DNA of 64,000 bases, taken from positions 31,624 through 95,623 of the forward strand of contig NZ_RJAC01000027.1 in NCBI RefSeq assembly GCF_003999975.1, given 5' to 3'. A program made the translations under genes and the position numbers. A model generated the notes under the pieces. It was not told the DNA's origin. It searched no databases and saw only the letters and a program-made list of their open reading frames with translations. This document shows, in pieces, positions 1 through 8,868 of this stretch. The number at the start of each line of letters is the position of its first letter. Position 1 is the first letter of the stretch. This DNA comes from Actinoplanes solisilvae (GTDB lineage Bacteria > Actinomycetota > Actinomycetes > Mycobacteriales > Micromonosporaceae).

Positions 1-366
1 ATCGAGAACGCGATCCGCTACAACCACCTGCTCGGCCGGCTGTGGGTCAGCACGTCGACGGTGAACGGGCAGGCGCGGCTGGTGGTCGGGAACACGGGCT
101 ACGAGGTGGAGCCGGCCGACGTGCCCGGGCTGTTCGAGCCGTTCCGGCGGGGCGGCTGGGAGCGTACGGGGTCACGCGGCTCGGGGCTGGGACTGTCGAT
201 CGTGCGTGCGGTCTGCGACGCCCACGGCGGCACGGTGTCGGCGGTCGCCCAGGAAGGCGGCGGCCTCGAGGTGACGGTTTCGCTGCCCACAGCCGACACG
301 ACCCCGGTGGTGGCGGCGTCGGCCTCGGTGCCCCGCGCCAAGGGGCTCGGGGTCGCTTCCTCGTAA
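1..366 (+). CDS. sensor histidine kinase, C-terminal end (partial)
   Basis: This is the C-terminal ATP-binding part of a two-component sensor kinase whose start lies before the window. The frame is open from base 1. It begins with an N-box (IENAIRYN), followed by a G1-type stretch (VVGNTGYEV), an F-box-like segment (LFEPFRR) and a G2 box (GSGLGLSIVRAVCDAHGG). These are the motifs of the HATPase_c fold, which supplies ATP to phosphorylate the kinase's own histidine. A short alanine-rich tail of about 20 residues follows. The sensor, HAMP and His-containing domains and any response regulator are outside the window, so the signal cannot be named. Confidence 0.9.
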   Translation: MENAIRYNHLLGRLWVSTSTVNGQARLVVGNTGYEVEPADVPGLFEPFRRGGWERTGSRGSGLGLSIVRAVCDAHGGTVSAVAQEGGGLEVTVSLPTADTTPVVAASASVPRAKGLGVASS

Positions 367-373
367 GCCTCGG

Positions 374-1315
374 TCAGGCGGAGGACTCGCGGCGGATCGA
401 GCGCCAGCGGGACGGGCTGATGCCCAGCTCCGCGGCGATCTCCGCTTCGGACAATCCGGGCCGTGCGGCCTTGATCTGCTCGGCCAGCGCGAACGTCTCG
501 GCCGGGGTGCGGCGAGCCCTCGAAGGTGTCTCGCCCGTTTGCTCGGTGCGGGAGGTGACCCGGCCGGGCGTGGACCGCTGGGCGGGAACGACGCGGCCGC
601 TGGCGGCGGTGGCCCGGGGAGCCGCCGACCGGGGCGCTGCCGGCCGGGGCGCTGTGGATCGGGGCGCTGTGGATCGGGCTGTCGTCGGCTGCGCGTTGGT
701 GGTCTCCGTGCGGGGGAGCGCCGCCGCGACCTCGGCCAGAGCGGCGGCCGTGGCCGGGCTGAGCCCCACCGCGCCACGCGGGACCGGAATCGGGGCGGGG
801 CCGTTGACCCGGGCGTGCGCGGCGCTGAGCGGGCTCGGCATCAGGCTCGGAGCCCCCACTGGCGGCTCGACGGCAGGCACGGGCACGAGGGCGGGCTCGG
901 GTTCGGGGTCTGCGGCGCGTTCCAGGGTGGAGATGCGGCCGCCCAGTTCGACCAGGCAGATGCTGGCCACGACGATCAGGCCGTCGACCGAGAGCGGCAG
1001 CAGATAGGGCGAGGCGCCGGTCTCCCCGTAGCGGGCCGCCACCCCCACCATGTGCCAATAGGACACCCAGGCGGCGATTCCCGCGATGATGGCCGTCGAC
1101 GCCAGCCGCAGGACGGCCAGGTAGCGGCGGTGCACCGGCACCCGCGAGATCAGCTCGACGGTGAGCAGCAGCGCCAGCGGCGGCCACGCGGCGATGGCCT
1201 GGCTGATCGGGTTGTCCAGGGCGTGCAGGACGTTGGCGACGACCGACGCGGCCACGCCGAGCAGCAGCGTCGCTCGGACGGCCCAGCGAACGCGGCGCAG
1301 TTGCTGCAGAACCAC
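374..1315 (-). CDS. DUF2637 membrane protein with C-terminal helix-turn-helix
   Basis: The N-terminal 125 residues contain four likely membrane helices, including ATLLLGVAASVVANVLHA, a PPLALLL segment, AIIAGIAAWVSYWHM and LPLSVDGLIVVASICL. This pattern matches the actinobacterial DUF2637 family. A low-complexity Pro/Ala/Thr-rich middle follows (residues about 135-260, with TAPRSTAPR-type repeats). The end (LSEAEIAAELGISPSRWRSIRRE) looks like a helix-turn-helix. The GTG start has a strong GAGGAGG site 5 bases upstream. DUF2637 proteins are often found with mobile-element and regulatory genes, and their biochemical role is not established. The gene is convergent with the sensor kinase, 7 bases apart. 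Confidence 0.8.
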   Translation of the reverse strand: MVLQQLRRVRWAVRATLLLGVAASVVANVLHALDNPISQAIAAWPPLALLLTVELISRVPVHRRYLAVLRLASTAIIAGIAAWVSYWHMVGVAARYGETGASPYLLPLSVDGLIVVASICLVELGGRISTLERAADPEPEPALVPVPAVEPPVGAPSLMPSPLSAAHARVNGPAPIPVPRGAVGLSPATAAALAEVAAALPRTETTNAQPTTARSTAPRSTAPRPAAPRSAAPRATAASGRVVPAQRSTPGRVTSRTEQTGETPSRARRTPAETFALAEQIKAARPGLSEAEIAAELGISPSRWRSIRRESSA

Positions 1316-1372
1316 CGGACCCTCCTCGGCCTGTATCGGGACCGACCCATCCTGACCGCTGCCGGTTACACG

Positions 1373-1417
1373 AACGCCTCCGGAAGGGAACCGTGACCGG
1401 TCCGTTCCGGAGGCGTT
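1373..1417 (-). terminator. stem-loop, probable terminator
   Basis: AACGCCTCCGGAA (1373-1385) and TTCCGGAGGCGTT (1405-1417) form a perfect 13-bp stem with a 19-base loop. It lies just past the stop of the minus-strand gene at 1456-2283. There is no clear T-run, so the terminator assignment rests on position and stem strength. Confidence 0.6.
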
Positions 1418-1455
1418 GCGACTATGTGATCAAGTGCAGCGGTGTGTCGCCTTGA

Positions 1456-2283
1456 CTACCTCTTCTTCTCGACTTCAGCGCGGAGTTTCGGGAACTCGGC
1501 CTTGGCCTTCGCCACCGACACGTCGAACCACATGAACATGCCCTTGCTGCCCTCGTCGGCCCAGGTGCAGATGGCCATTTCGATGCCGGAGGTCGCGGAG
1601 CTGCCGCACTTCGCGGCGCCGCCCAGCGCGCCGGTCGACGCCGTGGTGATGTTGTCGATTTTCAGGCCGCCGATGCCGGCACCGTAGAAGGTGGACTCGA
1701 GCTCGCCCTGCGGGTCTCGGATGGGGGCCTCGGCGGCGGAGAGGATCACGATGTCTTGAGCGGCCACGTCGCCGTAGATCGCACCGATCGTCTTCGTTGC
1801 GTTGGGCGTCGACGCGAGGCCGCTCTTGAGCTGCTCGGCCAGCGCGGCGAACGAGGGCGAGGTCAGCTTCTCGCGGCCGCCCAGGGTGGCCGGCTCGGTG
1901 AGCGTCACGGTCGAGACCGGCGCCGGCGCGGCTGAGGTGCCGGCGGTCGCACGATCTTCCTTGTCGGCCTCGTTCTTGCCGATGATGAGGATCGCGGCGA
2001 CGCCACCGACGCAGAGGACCAGCACGATCGCGATCGAGAGGAGCACGATCGGCACGGTCCGGGATTTCTGGGGCGGCTGCGGTGGCGGGGTGCCGTAACC
2101 GGGCGCCGCGCCGTATTGAGGCGGCGTGTAGTCGCCGTGGACCGGCTGCGTCGGCTGGCCGTAGCCGGGCTGACCGGGCGGCGGATAGGCCGCGGTCGGC
2201 GGCGGCTCCGGAGCCCCGGGATACGGCTGGCCGGCGGTGGGGTCGTCCGGGTAGGGCGGGCCGGGGTAGGGAGGCTGCGACAT
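1456..2283 (-). CDS. membrane-anchored proline-rich protein of unknown function
   Basis: This 275-residue protein has a cytoplasmic N-terminus rich in Pro, Tyr and Gly (residues 1-72, PYPGPPYP-type). A single membrane helix follows at about 77-101 (IVLLSIAIVLVLCVGGVAAI), then an extracytoplasmic domain of about 170 residues with two cysteines (AKCGSS and AICTW) that could form a disulphide. The start chosen is the ATG with CTGGAG 8 bases upstream. An upstream in-frame extension lacks coding character. Pro-rich N-terminus plus one helix plus a small outer domain is a common actinobacterial surface-protein layout. No function can be assigned. Confidence 0.75.
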   Translation of the reverse strand: MSQPPYPGPPYPDDPTAGQPYPGAPEPPPTAAYPPPGQPGYGQPTQPVHGDYTPPQYGAAPGYGTPPPQPPQKSRTVPIVLLSIAIVLVLCVGGVAAILIIGKNEADKEDRATAGTSAAPAPVSTVTLTEPATLGGREKLTSPSFAALAEQLKSGLASTPNATKTIGAIYGDVAAQDIVILSAAEAPIRDPQGELESTFYGAGIGGLKIDNITTASTGALGGAAKCGSSATSGIEMAICTWADEGSKGMFMWFDVSVAKAKAEFPKLRAEVEKKR

Positions 2284-2362
2284 CGGACGCTCCAGGAATC
2301 GGCTATCGCGCGAGCCTATCGGCCGGGTGCGACCCGGCGGAGCGCCGAACTGGGCGAATGCG

Positions 2363-2394
2363 GACGCCCCGCACCTTTCAGCGTGCGGGGCGTC
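2363..2394 (-). terminator. stem-loop terminator of the fadA-fadB operon
   Basis: GACGCCCCGCAC (2363-2374) and GTGCGGGGCGTC (2383-2394) form a perfect 12-bp stem with an 8-base loop. It starts 16 bases after the fadB stop on the minus strand. Confidence 0.7.
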
Positions 2395-2410
2395 GGCAAT
2401 CGGACGCAAA

Positions 2411-4471
2411 TCAGGCGGGCAGGCTCGCCACGCCGCGGGGGAGGAACCGCTTGCCGGTCACCCGTTCGGAGGTGCCGCTGCGGTCGAGGTAGGGCGTTAC
2501 GCCGCCGAGGTGGAACGGGTAGCCCGCACCGAGGATCATGCACAGGTCGATGTCCTGCGCCTCCGCGACCACGCCCTCGTCGAGCATGATGCGGATCTCC
2601 TCGGCCAGCGCGTCCAGCGCCTTCTGGCGTACCTGGTCAGAGGTGAGCGGGGCCGACCCGCCGGCCACGAGCGCGGCCACCTCGGGGTTGATCTCGTCGT
2701 CGACCATGACGGGCAGGCCGGCGTCGACGATCTTCTTGAGGTTGGCCGACTCGGCGAACCGGTCGGGGAAGGCCCGGTGCAGCGTCTCGCCGACGTGGTA
2801 GGCCACGGCCGGTCCGACGAGCTGGAGCAGCGCGATCGGGCGCATCGGCAGGCCGAGCGGGTCCATCGCCTCGTTGACCACGTCGAGCGGCGTACCGGCG
2901 TCGATGGCCTGGAAGATCTCGCTGGTGACCCGGGTCAGCAGGCGGTTGACCACGAACGCGGGGGCGTCCTTGACCAGCACCGACGACTTCTTCAGCTCCT
3001 TGCCGACCGCGAACGCCGTGGCCAGCGTGGCGTCGTCGGTCTGCTCGCCCTTGATGATCTCGAGCAGCGGCAGCACGGCGACCGGGTTGAAGAAGTGGAA
3101 CCCGACGACCCGCGACGGGTGCTCGAGGTCGGCCGCCATCTCGGTCACCGACAACGAGCTGGTGTTCGTCGCCAGGATCGCCTCGGGCGTCACGATCTTC
3201 TCGAGCTCGGCCCAGATCTGCTTCTTGAGGTCGAGGTTCTCGAAGACGGCCTCGATCACGAAGTCGGCGTCGGCGAAGACGGACTTGTCGACCGAGCCGC
3301 TGACCAGTCCGCGCAGGCGGGCGGCCGTACCCTCGTCGAGGCGGCGCTTGGCGACCAGCTTGTCGATCTGGTCGTGCACGTATTGCACACCCTTGTCGAC
3401 CCGGGTCTGGTCGAGGTCGGTGAGTACCACCGGCACCTGCAGGCGGCGCGCGAACAGCAGCGCGAGCTGGGACGCCATCAGGCCCGCGCCGACGACGCCG
3501 ACCTTGGTTACCTTGCGGGCGAGCGACTTGTCGGGCACGCCGACCGGGCGCTTGGCCCGGCGCTGCACCAGGTCGAAGGCGTACAGGCTGGCCCTCGACT
3601 CGTCGCCCATGATCAGGTCGGCCAGGGCCTCGGTCTCGGCCGCCGTGCCGTCCTCGAAGGACGCGTCCTTCGCGAGCGCGAGAAGAGAGAGCGCCGCGTT
3701 GGCCGAGGGGACCGCGCCGTGCAGCTTCTCGTCGAGCTGCTGCTTGGCGAAGAAGAGCACGCCCTCCCACATGTCCCGGTCGATCTCGGGCCGTTCCACG
3801 GTCACGTCGCCGCCGACGACCCCGGCCGCCCATTCGAGCGAGCGCTCCAGGAAGTCGGCCGGCTCGAAGAGCTGGTCGGCCACGCCCAGTTCGAGGGCCT
3901 GCTTGGGTCGCAGCACCTTCTGGGTGAGCGGGTTCTGCAGGATGACCTGGGCCGCGCCGGGCACGCCGATCAGGTTGGGCAGGAGCTGGCTGCCGCCCCA
4001 CCCCGGAACCAGGCCGATCGCGACCTCGGGCAGCCCGAGCGCCGCCGCCCCGCCCGAGACCGTGCGGTAGTGGCAGTGCAGCGCGACCTCAAGGCCACCA
4101 CCCAGAGCCGCACCGTTGATAAACGCAAAAGTCGGAATTGTCGAATTCTTCAGCCGAGCGAAAACCCGATGTCCCAGCTCGCCCAGCTCGATGGCCTGCT
4201 CGCGCGACGTCAAATACGGGATGCCAGTGATGTCAGCGCCGACGCAGAAGATGTACGGCTTGCCGGTGACAGCGATGAACGCCGGGTCTGCCTCGGACGC
4301 CGCCGTGATCGCCGCGTCCAACGACGCCAGCCCGGCCGGCCCGAAGCTGTTCGGCTTCGTGTGGTCGAACCCGTTGTCCAGCGTGATCAGGGCGGCCTTC
4401 TTCGCGACCCCCGGCACCTGGACAAGACGGACGATGGCCTTCGTAACGACCTCGTGAGGGTGCTCGATCAC
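2411..4471 (-). CDS. fadB: bifunctional enoyl-CoA hydratase/3-hydroxyacyl-CoA dehydrogenase
   Basis: This 686-residue protein is the multifunctional subunit of fatty-acid beta-oxidation. It hydrates trans-2-enoyl-CoA and oxidises the resulting 3-hydroxyacyl-CoA with NAD. Residues about 1-220 form a crotonase domain with both expected glutamates (NGAALGGGLEVAL and GLPEVAIGLVPGWGGS). A Rossmann domain starts near residue 320 (KVGVVGAGLMASQLAL). The dehydrogenase catalytic motif GFHFFNPVAVLPLLEI is near 455, and the C-terminal 3HCDH domain follows. The GTG start overlaps the fadA stop by 4 bases (GTGA) and has GGAGG just upstream, so the two genes are translationally coupled. Whether it should be called FadB or FadJ cannot be told from sequence alone. 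Confidence 0.93.
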   Translation of the reverse strand: MIEHPHEVVTKAIVRLVQVPGVAKKAALITLDNGFDHTKPNSFGPAGLASLDAAITAASEADPAFIAVTGKPYIFCVGADITGIPYLTSREQAIELGELGHRVFARLKNSTIPTFAFINGAALGGGLEVALHCHYRTVSGGAAALGLPEVAIGLVPGWGGSQLLPNLIGVPGAAQVILQNPLTQKVLRPKQALELGVADQLFEPADFLERSLEWAAGVVGGDVTVERPEIDRDMWEGVLFFAKQQLDEKLHGAVPSANAALSLLALAKDASFEDGTAAETEALADLIMGDESRASLYAFDLVQRRAKRPVGVPDKSLARKVTKVGVVGAGLMASQLALLFARRLQVPVVLTDLDQTRVDKGVQYVHDQIDKLVAKRRLDEGTAARLRGLVSGSVDKSVFADADFVIEAVFENLDLKKQIWAELEKIVTPEAILATNTSSLSVTEMAADLEHPSRVVGFHFFNPVAVLPLLEIIKGEQTDDATLATAFAVGKELKKSSVLVKDAPAFVVNRLLTRVTSEIFQAIDAGTPLDVVNEAMDPLGLPMRPIALLQLVGPAVAYHVGETLHRAFPDRFAESANLKKIVDAGLPVMVDDEINPEVAALVAGGSAPLTSDQVRQKALDALAEEIRIMLDEGVVAEAQDIDLCMILGAGYPFHLGGVTPYLDRSGTSERVTGKRFLPRGVASLPA

Positions 4472-5658
4472 TTCGCCTCCCACAGCGGGTTCTCCCAGAT
4501 CACGGTGCCGCCCATGCCGATGCCGACACACATGGCGGTGAGGCCGTAGCGGACCTCGGGGTGCTCGGCGAAGTGCCGCGCGAGCTGCGTCATCAGGCGG
4601 ACGCCGGAGGACGCGAGGGGGTGGCCGATGGCGATCGCGCCGCCCCACGGGTTGACCCGCGGGTCGTCGTCGGCGATGCCGTAGTGGTCGAGGAACGCCA
4701 GCACCTGGACCGCGAACGCCTCGTTGAGCTCGAACAGCCCGATGTCGTCGATCGTGAGGCCGGCCTTCTTCAGCGCCTTCTCGGTCGACGGGATCGGCCC
4801 GTAGCCCATGACCTCGGGCTCGACGCCCACGAAGCCGTACGAGACCATCCGCATGGCGACCGGCAGCCCCAGCTCGCGTGCCGTTTCCTCGCTGGCCAGC
4901 AGCGCCGCCGTCGCGCCGTCGTTCAGCCCGGCCGCGTTGCCCGCGGTGACCCGGCCGTGCGGACGGAACGGCGTCTTCAGGGTGGCGAGCTTCTCCATCG
5001 ACGTCTCACGCGGCGCCTCGTCGGCCGTCGCGAGGCCCCAGCCCTGCTCGGCACTGCGAATCGCGACCGGCACCAGGTCGGGCTGAAGCTTGCCGTCGGC
5101 GTACGCCTTGGCCGTCTTGATCTGGGAATTCAGGCCGTAACGGTCGGCCCGCTCCTTGGTGATGCCGGGCAGGCGGTCGTGCAGGTTCTCGGCCGTCGAG
5201 CCCATCACCAGCGCGGACGGATCGACCAGCTTCTCGGCCAGGATGCGCGGGTTGGGGTCGACGCCCTCACCCATCGGGTGGCGGCCCATGTGCTCGACGC
5301 CGCCGGCGATCGCCACGTCGTAGGCGCCCATTGCGATGCCACCGGCAACATTCGTCACCGCGGTCATCGCGCCGGCGCACATGCGGTCGATCGCGTAACC
5401 CGGCACAGTCTTGGGCAGGCCGGACAGCAGTGCTGCGGTGCGGCCGATGGTCAGCCCCTGATCGCCGATCTGGGTGGTGGCCGCGATCGCGACCTCGTCG
5501 ACCATCTCGGGCGGCAGCTGGGGATTGCGCCGCATCAGCTCGCGGATGCAGCGGATGACCAGGTCGTCGGCGCGGGTCTCGGCATACATGCCGCCCGCCT
5601 TGCCGAACGGTGTGCGGACGCCGTCGACGAAGACGACCTCACGTACTTCACGGGGCAC
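4468..5658 (-). CDS. fadA: acetyl-CoA acyltransferase (3-ketoacyl-CoA thiolase)
   Basis: This 396-residue thiolase cleaves 3-ketoacyl-CoA with CoA to give acetyl-CoA and a shortened acyl-CoA. Visible motifs are the nucleophilic cysteine segment (DRMCAGAMTA), NEAFAVQVLAF, the GHP motif (GGAIAIGHPLASSG) and the C-terminal cysteine region (AMCVGIGMGG). The start chosen is the GTG at 5658 with AGGAGG 5 bases upstream. An in-frame ATG 12 codons earlier lacks a good ribosome site. It is the first gene of the fadA-fadB operon, and the last four bases overlap fadB. The partner enzymes strongly suggest a soluble alpha/beta complex, as in E. coli FadAB. Confidence 0.94.
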   Translation of the reverse strand: MPREVREVVFVDGVRTPFGKAGGMYAETRADDLVIRCIRELMRRNPQLPPEMVDEVAIAATTQIGDQGLTIGRTAALLSGLPKTVPGYAIDRMCAGAMTAVTNVAGGIAMGAYDVAIAGGVEHMGRHPMGEGVDPNPRILAEKLVDPSALVMGSTAENLHDRLPGITKERADRYGLNSQIKTAKAYADGKLQPDLVPVAIRSAEQGWGLATADEAPRETSMEKLATLKTPFRPHGRVTAGNAAGLNDGATAALLASEETARELGLPVAMRMVSYGFVGVEPEVMGYGPIPSTEKALKKAGLTIDDIGLFELNEAFAVQVLAFLDHYGIADDDPRVNPWGGAIAIGHPLASSGVRLMTQLARHFAEHPEVRYGLTAMCVGIGMGGTVIWENPLWEAK

Positions 5659-5980
5659 GGGTCCTCCTAAGGCGGTGGGTGCGATATTACTCATCGGTAA
5701 CTAAGTCGCGCCACAGGGGTCGGTCAATCTCACAGCCCTCCATCGCAAGATCAAGAGCAGGAGGTCGTAGCGGGGTGGGTGGTACAGACCGTCGCTCACG
5801 CCGAGGGCCGCGCCGGGCCGAGCAGGGCGCTGGCGCGCCCAAACCGCTCACCCCGCCACGGCGACCTGCGTGCGTGGTTGCGCCCAACCCCAGAAAACCA
5901 CGTTTGTGCTGGTTGGGGCGTCTTTCCCACTGACCGTTCGGGCGAGGGAATCGATCGCGGCGCGAGCGTAGCTTCACGCT
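5659..5980. other. intergenic region between fadA and a small zinc-ribbon-like gene
   Basis: About 320 bases hold the divergent upstream regions. No protein-coding gene is supported. An imperfect stem-loop is visible at about 5879-5921, where CGCCCAACC pairs with GGTTGGGGCG around a loop containing AGAAAACCACG. A TATTAC-like stretch at about 5684-5689 may belong to the fadA promoter. Nothing else is recognised. Confidence 0.4.
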
Positions 5981-6130
5981 ATGAGCAAGCCGTTCAGATG
6001 CCGCCTCGGGCTGCACAAATGGGTGCGGCGCGCCAACCCGGAGGGCGCCCCGTATTCGCAGTGCGAACGCTGCGGCACCGACGCCGGTAACACCAAGGTT
6101 CAGTGGGGCGCGGGCGGCCAAGGCGGTTAG
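5981..6130 (+). CDS. small cysteine-containing protein (49 aa)
   Basis: A 49-residue ORF starts MSKPFRCRLGLHKW and contains QCERCGTDAG near the centre. The Cys-x2-Cys pair plus the upstream Cys and His suggest a small zinc-binding knuckle. Similar short proteins with an RCRLGLHKW start occur in actinobacteria, from general recollection of the group. The role is unknown. There is no strong ribosome site. It is followed directly by a terminator hairpin, which supports transcription as its own unit. Confidence 0.6.
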   Translation: MSKPFRCRLGLHKWVRRANPEGAPYSQCERCGTDAGNTKVQWGAGGQGG

Positions 6131-6145
6131 CCGTGCCCGGTCGAG

Positions 6146-6178
6146 CAGGCCCGGCCGCACGTGGGTCGGCCGGGCCTG
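6146..6178. terminator. bidirectional stem-loop terminator
   Basis: CAGGCCCGGCCG (6146-6157) and CGGCCGGGCCTG (6167-6178) form a perfect 12-bp stem with a 9-base loop. It separates the small plus-strand gene (stop 6130) and the minus-strand rnd gene (stop 6194), so it can serve both. Confidence 0.7.
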
Positions 6179-6193
6179 AATGCCGTGTGTCGT

Positions 6194-7495
6194 TCAGGCC
6201 GCGGGAGCGGGCAGCGCCTCGGCGAGCTGGTCGGCCAGCAGGGTGATCTGCCAGTTGCGGGCGCCGAATCCGCGCAGGGTGTCGGCGATCGTCGTTGGGG
6301 TCGACTCGTCGGGCGGCGACCAGGCCAGCCTGCGCACGTAGTCAGGGCTGATCAGGTTCTCCGGCGGCAGGTTGTGGGCCTCGGCGGTGGCGACGACGAC
6401 CGCGCGGCAGCGGGCGAGACGGGCGGCGGCCACCGGGTCACGCTCGGCCCAACGGTGCGGCGGGGGCGGGCCCTCGACCGGCTGGTTCACGGGCAGCGCG
6501 TCGTCGGGCAGGGCGCGGGCCTCGTCGAGCGCGTCGAGCCAGACGCGGGCCAGACGGCGCACCGAGCGGCCCCCGAAACCCGAGATCGCCAGAAGAGTGC
6601 GCTCGTCCTTGGGGTCAGCCTCGGCGGCGGCGACGATCGCGGAGTCGGGCAGAACACGGCCGGGGGCCGAGTCGCGGCGCGCGGCCACGCCGTCACGGGC
6701 ATACCAGAGAGCCCGGACCCGGGACTGAGCCCGAGCACCCCGTACGCGGTGAATGCCCGACGTGCGGCGCCACGGGTCGGGACGCACCCGCGGCGGCCGG
6801 TCGGCGCTGGCCACGAGCGCGGCGAACTCCTCGGCGGCCCACTCGGTCTTGCCCTGGCGCTCGAGCTCGGCGGCCAGGTGGTCGCGCAGGTCGGTGAGCA
6901 GTTCGACGTCGAGCGCGGCATAGGTCAGCCACGACTCGGGCAGCGGACGGGTCGACCAGTCGGCCGCCGAGTGGTGCTTCTCGAGCGAATAGCCCAGAAG
7001 CTGCTCGGTGATCGCGGCCAGACCGACGCGCTCGAAGCCGGCCAGGCGCGCGGCCAGCTCGGTGTCGAAAAGCCGGCGCGGCTTCATGCCCACCTCGGCC
7101 AGGCACGCGAGGTCTTGGCTGGCGGCGTGCAGCACCCACTCGCTGTCGGCCAGCGCCTCGTCGAGGGTGCGCAGGTCGTCGAGCGGCAGCGGGTCGATCA
7201 GCACCGTTCCGGCGCCGGCGCGACGAAGCTGCACCAGATAGGCGCGCTGGGTGTATCGGTAGCCGGAGGCACGCTCGGCGTCGACCGCGACCGGGCCGGA
7301 GCCGGCGGCCATGCGGGCCACGACCTCGGCCAATTCGTCGGCGGACTCCAACGGACGCGGGGTGCCGTCGCGGGGCGCGGTGAGTGGAACGGGATCGGGA
7401 CCGCCAGACGTCGGGTCGGGCGAGTCGGCGTGCGGTCGTCCGTCCCTTTCGGGCTCCGGCGTGTCCCGACGGCGCAGGGGTGCTTCGTCGGTCAC
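6194..7495 (-). CDS. rnd: ribonuclease D-like 3'-5' exonuclease
   Basis: This 433-residue protein is a DEDD-family 3'-5' exoribonuclease, a class used in tRNA and structured RNA 3' maturation. The first exonuclease motif is VAVDAERASGYRY (Asp and Glu), the second is HAASQDLACL and the third is YAALDVELL (Tyr and Asp). A C-terminal HRDC-like region follows (DERTLLAISGFGG onward). About 60 low-complexity residues precede the nuclease domain. The GTG start at 7495 is chosen because upstream codons lose family character. The ribosome site there is weak (GGA), so the start is uncertain. In actinobacteria rnd commonly lies beside DUF3000 and hemE, as here. Confidence 0.88.
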   Translation of the reverse strand: MTDEAPLRRRDTPEPERDGRPHADSPDPTSGGPDPVPLTAPRDGTPRPLESADELAEVVARMAAGSGPVAVDAERASGYRYTQRAYLVQLRRAGAGTVLIDPLPLDDLRTLDEALADSEWVLHAASQDLACLAEVGMKPRRLFDTELAARLAGFERVGLAAITEQLLGYSLEKHHSAADWSTRPLPESWLTYAALDVELLTDLRDHLAAELERQGKTEWAAEEFAALVASADRPPRVRPDPWRRTSGIHRVRGARAQSRVRALWYARDGVAARRDSAPGRVLPDSAIVAAAEADPKDERTLLAISGFGGRSVRRLARVWLDALDEARALPDDALPVNQPVEGPPPPHRWAERDPVAAARLARCRAVVVATAEAHNLPPENLISPDYVRRLAWSPPDESTPTTIADTLRGFGARNWQITLLADQLAEALPAPAA

Positions 7496-7637
7496 TCCGT
7501 AACCGTACGGGGGTACCACCCTCGCCGCTTGCAGCCGGGTCCCGGCGCGCCGTTTCTCGATCGACAAAGGGCTGATCCGAGCGGCCGTTTTCTGCGTACT
7601 ACCCGGCGCAGAGCCGATACCCGGGAGGCCGCGCCGG

Positions 7638-8867
7638 ATGACCATGACCTACGAACCGTTCACCCCCGCGGGCTCCGACGAGCAGCGCCGATACGACGGA
7701 CGGCGCCGCGCCGAGGAGCCCCCGCCGGCCGCCGACGGCCGATGGGGTGACCGGGCGGCTGACCAGGGCCGGCCCGCGCCGCCCCCCGCCGACCCGTGGG
7801 CCGAACCGCCGCGCGGCGCCCGCGACCAGTCGGGCGCCGGTAGGGACGAGCCGGCCCGCGGCGGCCGCGACCAGCAGGCCCACGGCTGGGAAGAGCCCTC
7901 GCGCGGCGTCCCGGCGCAGCATCCCCGCCAGTGGGAAGAGCCCGCCCGCGGCTGGGACGAGCCGGCGCCCGCCCCGCGCCGGCAGCGGGTCGAGGGTGCC
8001 CCGCCCGCGCCGCACTGGGAGCCGGCCGCTCCGCTTCCGCAGCAGCGGCACACCGGCGAGCAGCCCGCCTGGCACACCGGCCTGTCGTCCGCGATCGAGC
8101 CCGACCCGGTGCCCCAGACCGTTTCCAAGGCGGGCCGGGTCAAGCCGCTCGTCATCGGCGTGGTGACCCTGTTGCTCCTGGTGGCGGGCTGGCAGGCGTA
8201 CCGGATCGAGGGAATGAGCCGGCACAACCAGGACCTGGCGTCGGTGCTCTCGGCCGAGCAGACCCGCACCGACCGGCTCGAGAAGCAGCTCGCCGGTGTG
8301 TTCGACCCCGAGGCGGTCTCGTCGGGGGTGCTGCCCAGCGTCTTCCGGGTGCGCGCGGGCGGCTTCACCGGCACCGCCTTCGCGGTCGGCAAGAAGGCCT
8401 CCGGCAACCAGACCAACCTGTTCACCAACTACCACGTCGTCGCCGAGACCTGGACCGACGGCGGTCGCAAAGTCTCGCTGGAGCGCGGCAGCACCCGCAT
8501 CAGCGCGACCATCGTCAAGGTCGACAAGGGCAAGGACCTGGCACTGCTGCGGGCCAACCAGCGCATCGCCGGCCTCGGCACCTCGACCGGCCAGGTCAAG
8601 CCGGGCCAGCAGGTCGTGGTGGTCGGCGCCCCGCTCGGCCTGGACGACTCGGTCACCACCGGCGTGATCAGCGCCTACCGCCCCAACGACCAGGACGGCC
8701 CGACGGTCCAGTTCGACGCCCCCATCAACCCCGGCAACTCGGGCGGCCCGGTCGTCAACGCGAACGAGCAGGTCGTCGGCGTGGCGACCGCCAAGGCCAA
8801 GGACGCCGAGGGCATCGGCCTAGCGATTCCGATCAAGACGGCTTGCGACACGTTCGACGTCTGCTGA
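7638..8867 (+). CDS. membrane-anchored trypsin-like (HtrA-type) serine protease without PDZ
   Basis: This 409-residue protein has a long hydrophilic Pro/Arg/Glu-rich N-terminus (1-165), one membrane helix (about 169-187, VIGVVTLLLLVAGWQ) and a protease domain outside the cell. The catalytic triad is visible as His266 (TNYHVV), Asp300 (KDLALL) and Ser368 (NPGNSGGPVV). Trypsin-like family S1C proteases of this layout degrade or process exported proteins. No PDZ domain follows the protease, since the protein ends about 40 residues after the catalytic serine. The ATG has GGGAGG about 10 bases upstream. The stop lies one base from the convergent DUF3000 gene. Confidence 0.88.
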   Translation: MTMTYEPFTPAGSDEQRRYDGRRRAEEPPPAADGRWGDRAADQGRPAPPPADPWAEPPRGARDQSGAGRDEPARGGRDQQAHGWEEPSRGVPAQHPRQWEEPARGWDEPAPAPRRQRVEGAPPAPHWEPAAPLPQQRHTGEQPAWHTGLSSAIEPDPVPQTVSKAGRVKPLVIGVVTLLLLVAGWQAYRIEGMSRHNQDLASVLSAEQTRTDRLEKQLAGVFDPEAVSSGVLPSVFRVRAGGFTGTAFAVGKKASGNQTNLFTNYHVVAETWTDGGRKVSLERGSTRISATIVKVDKGKDLALLRANQRIAGLGTSTGQVKPGQQVVVVGAPLGLDDSVTTGVISAYRPNDQDGPTVQFDAPINPGNSGGPVVNANEQVVGVATAKAKDAEGIGLAIPIKTACDTFDVC

Positions 8868-8868
8868 C

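Noticed and set aside
2327..4549. Long open frame of about 740 codons antisense to fadB
   Set aside because: The translation is rich in Arg, Gly, Val and His without domains, whereas the minus strand encodes a full FadB with all motifs. Long antisense frames are normal in high-GC DNA.
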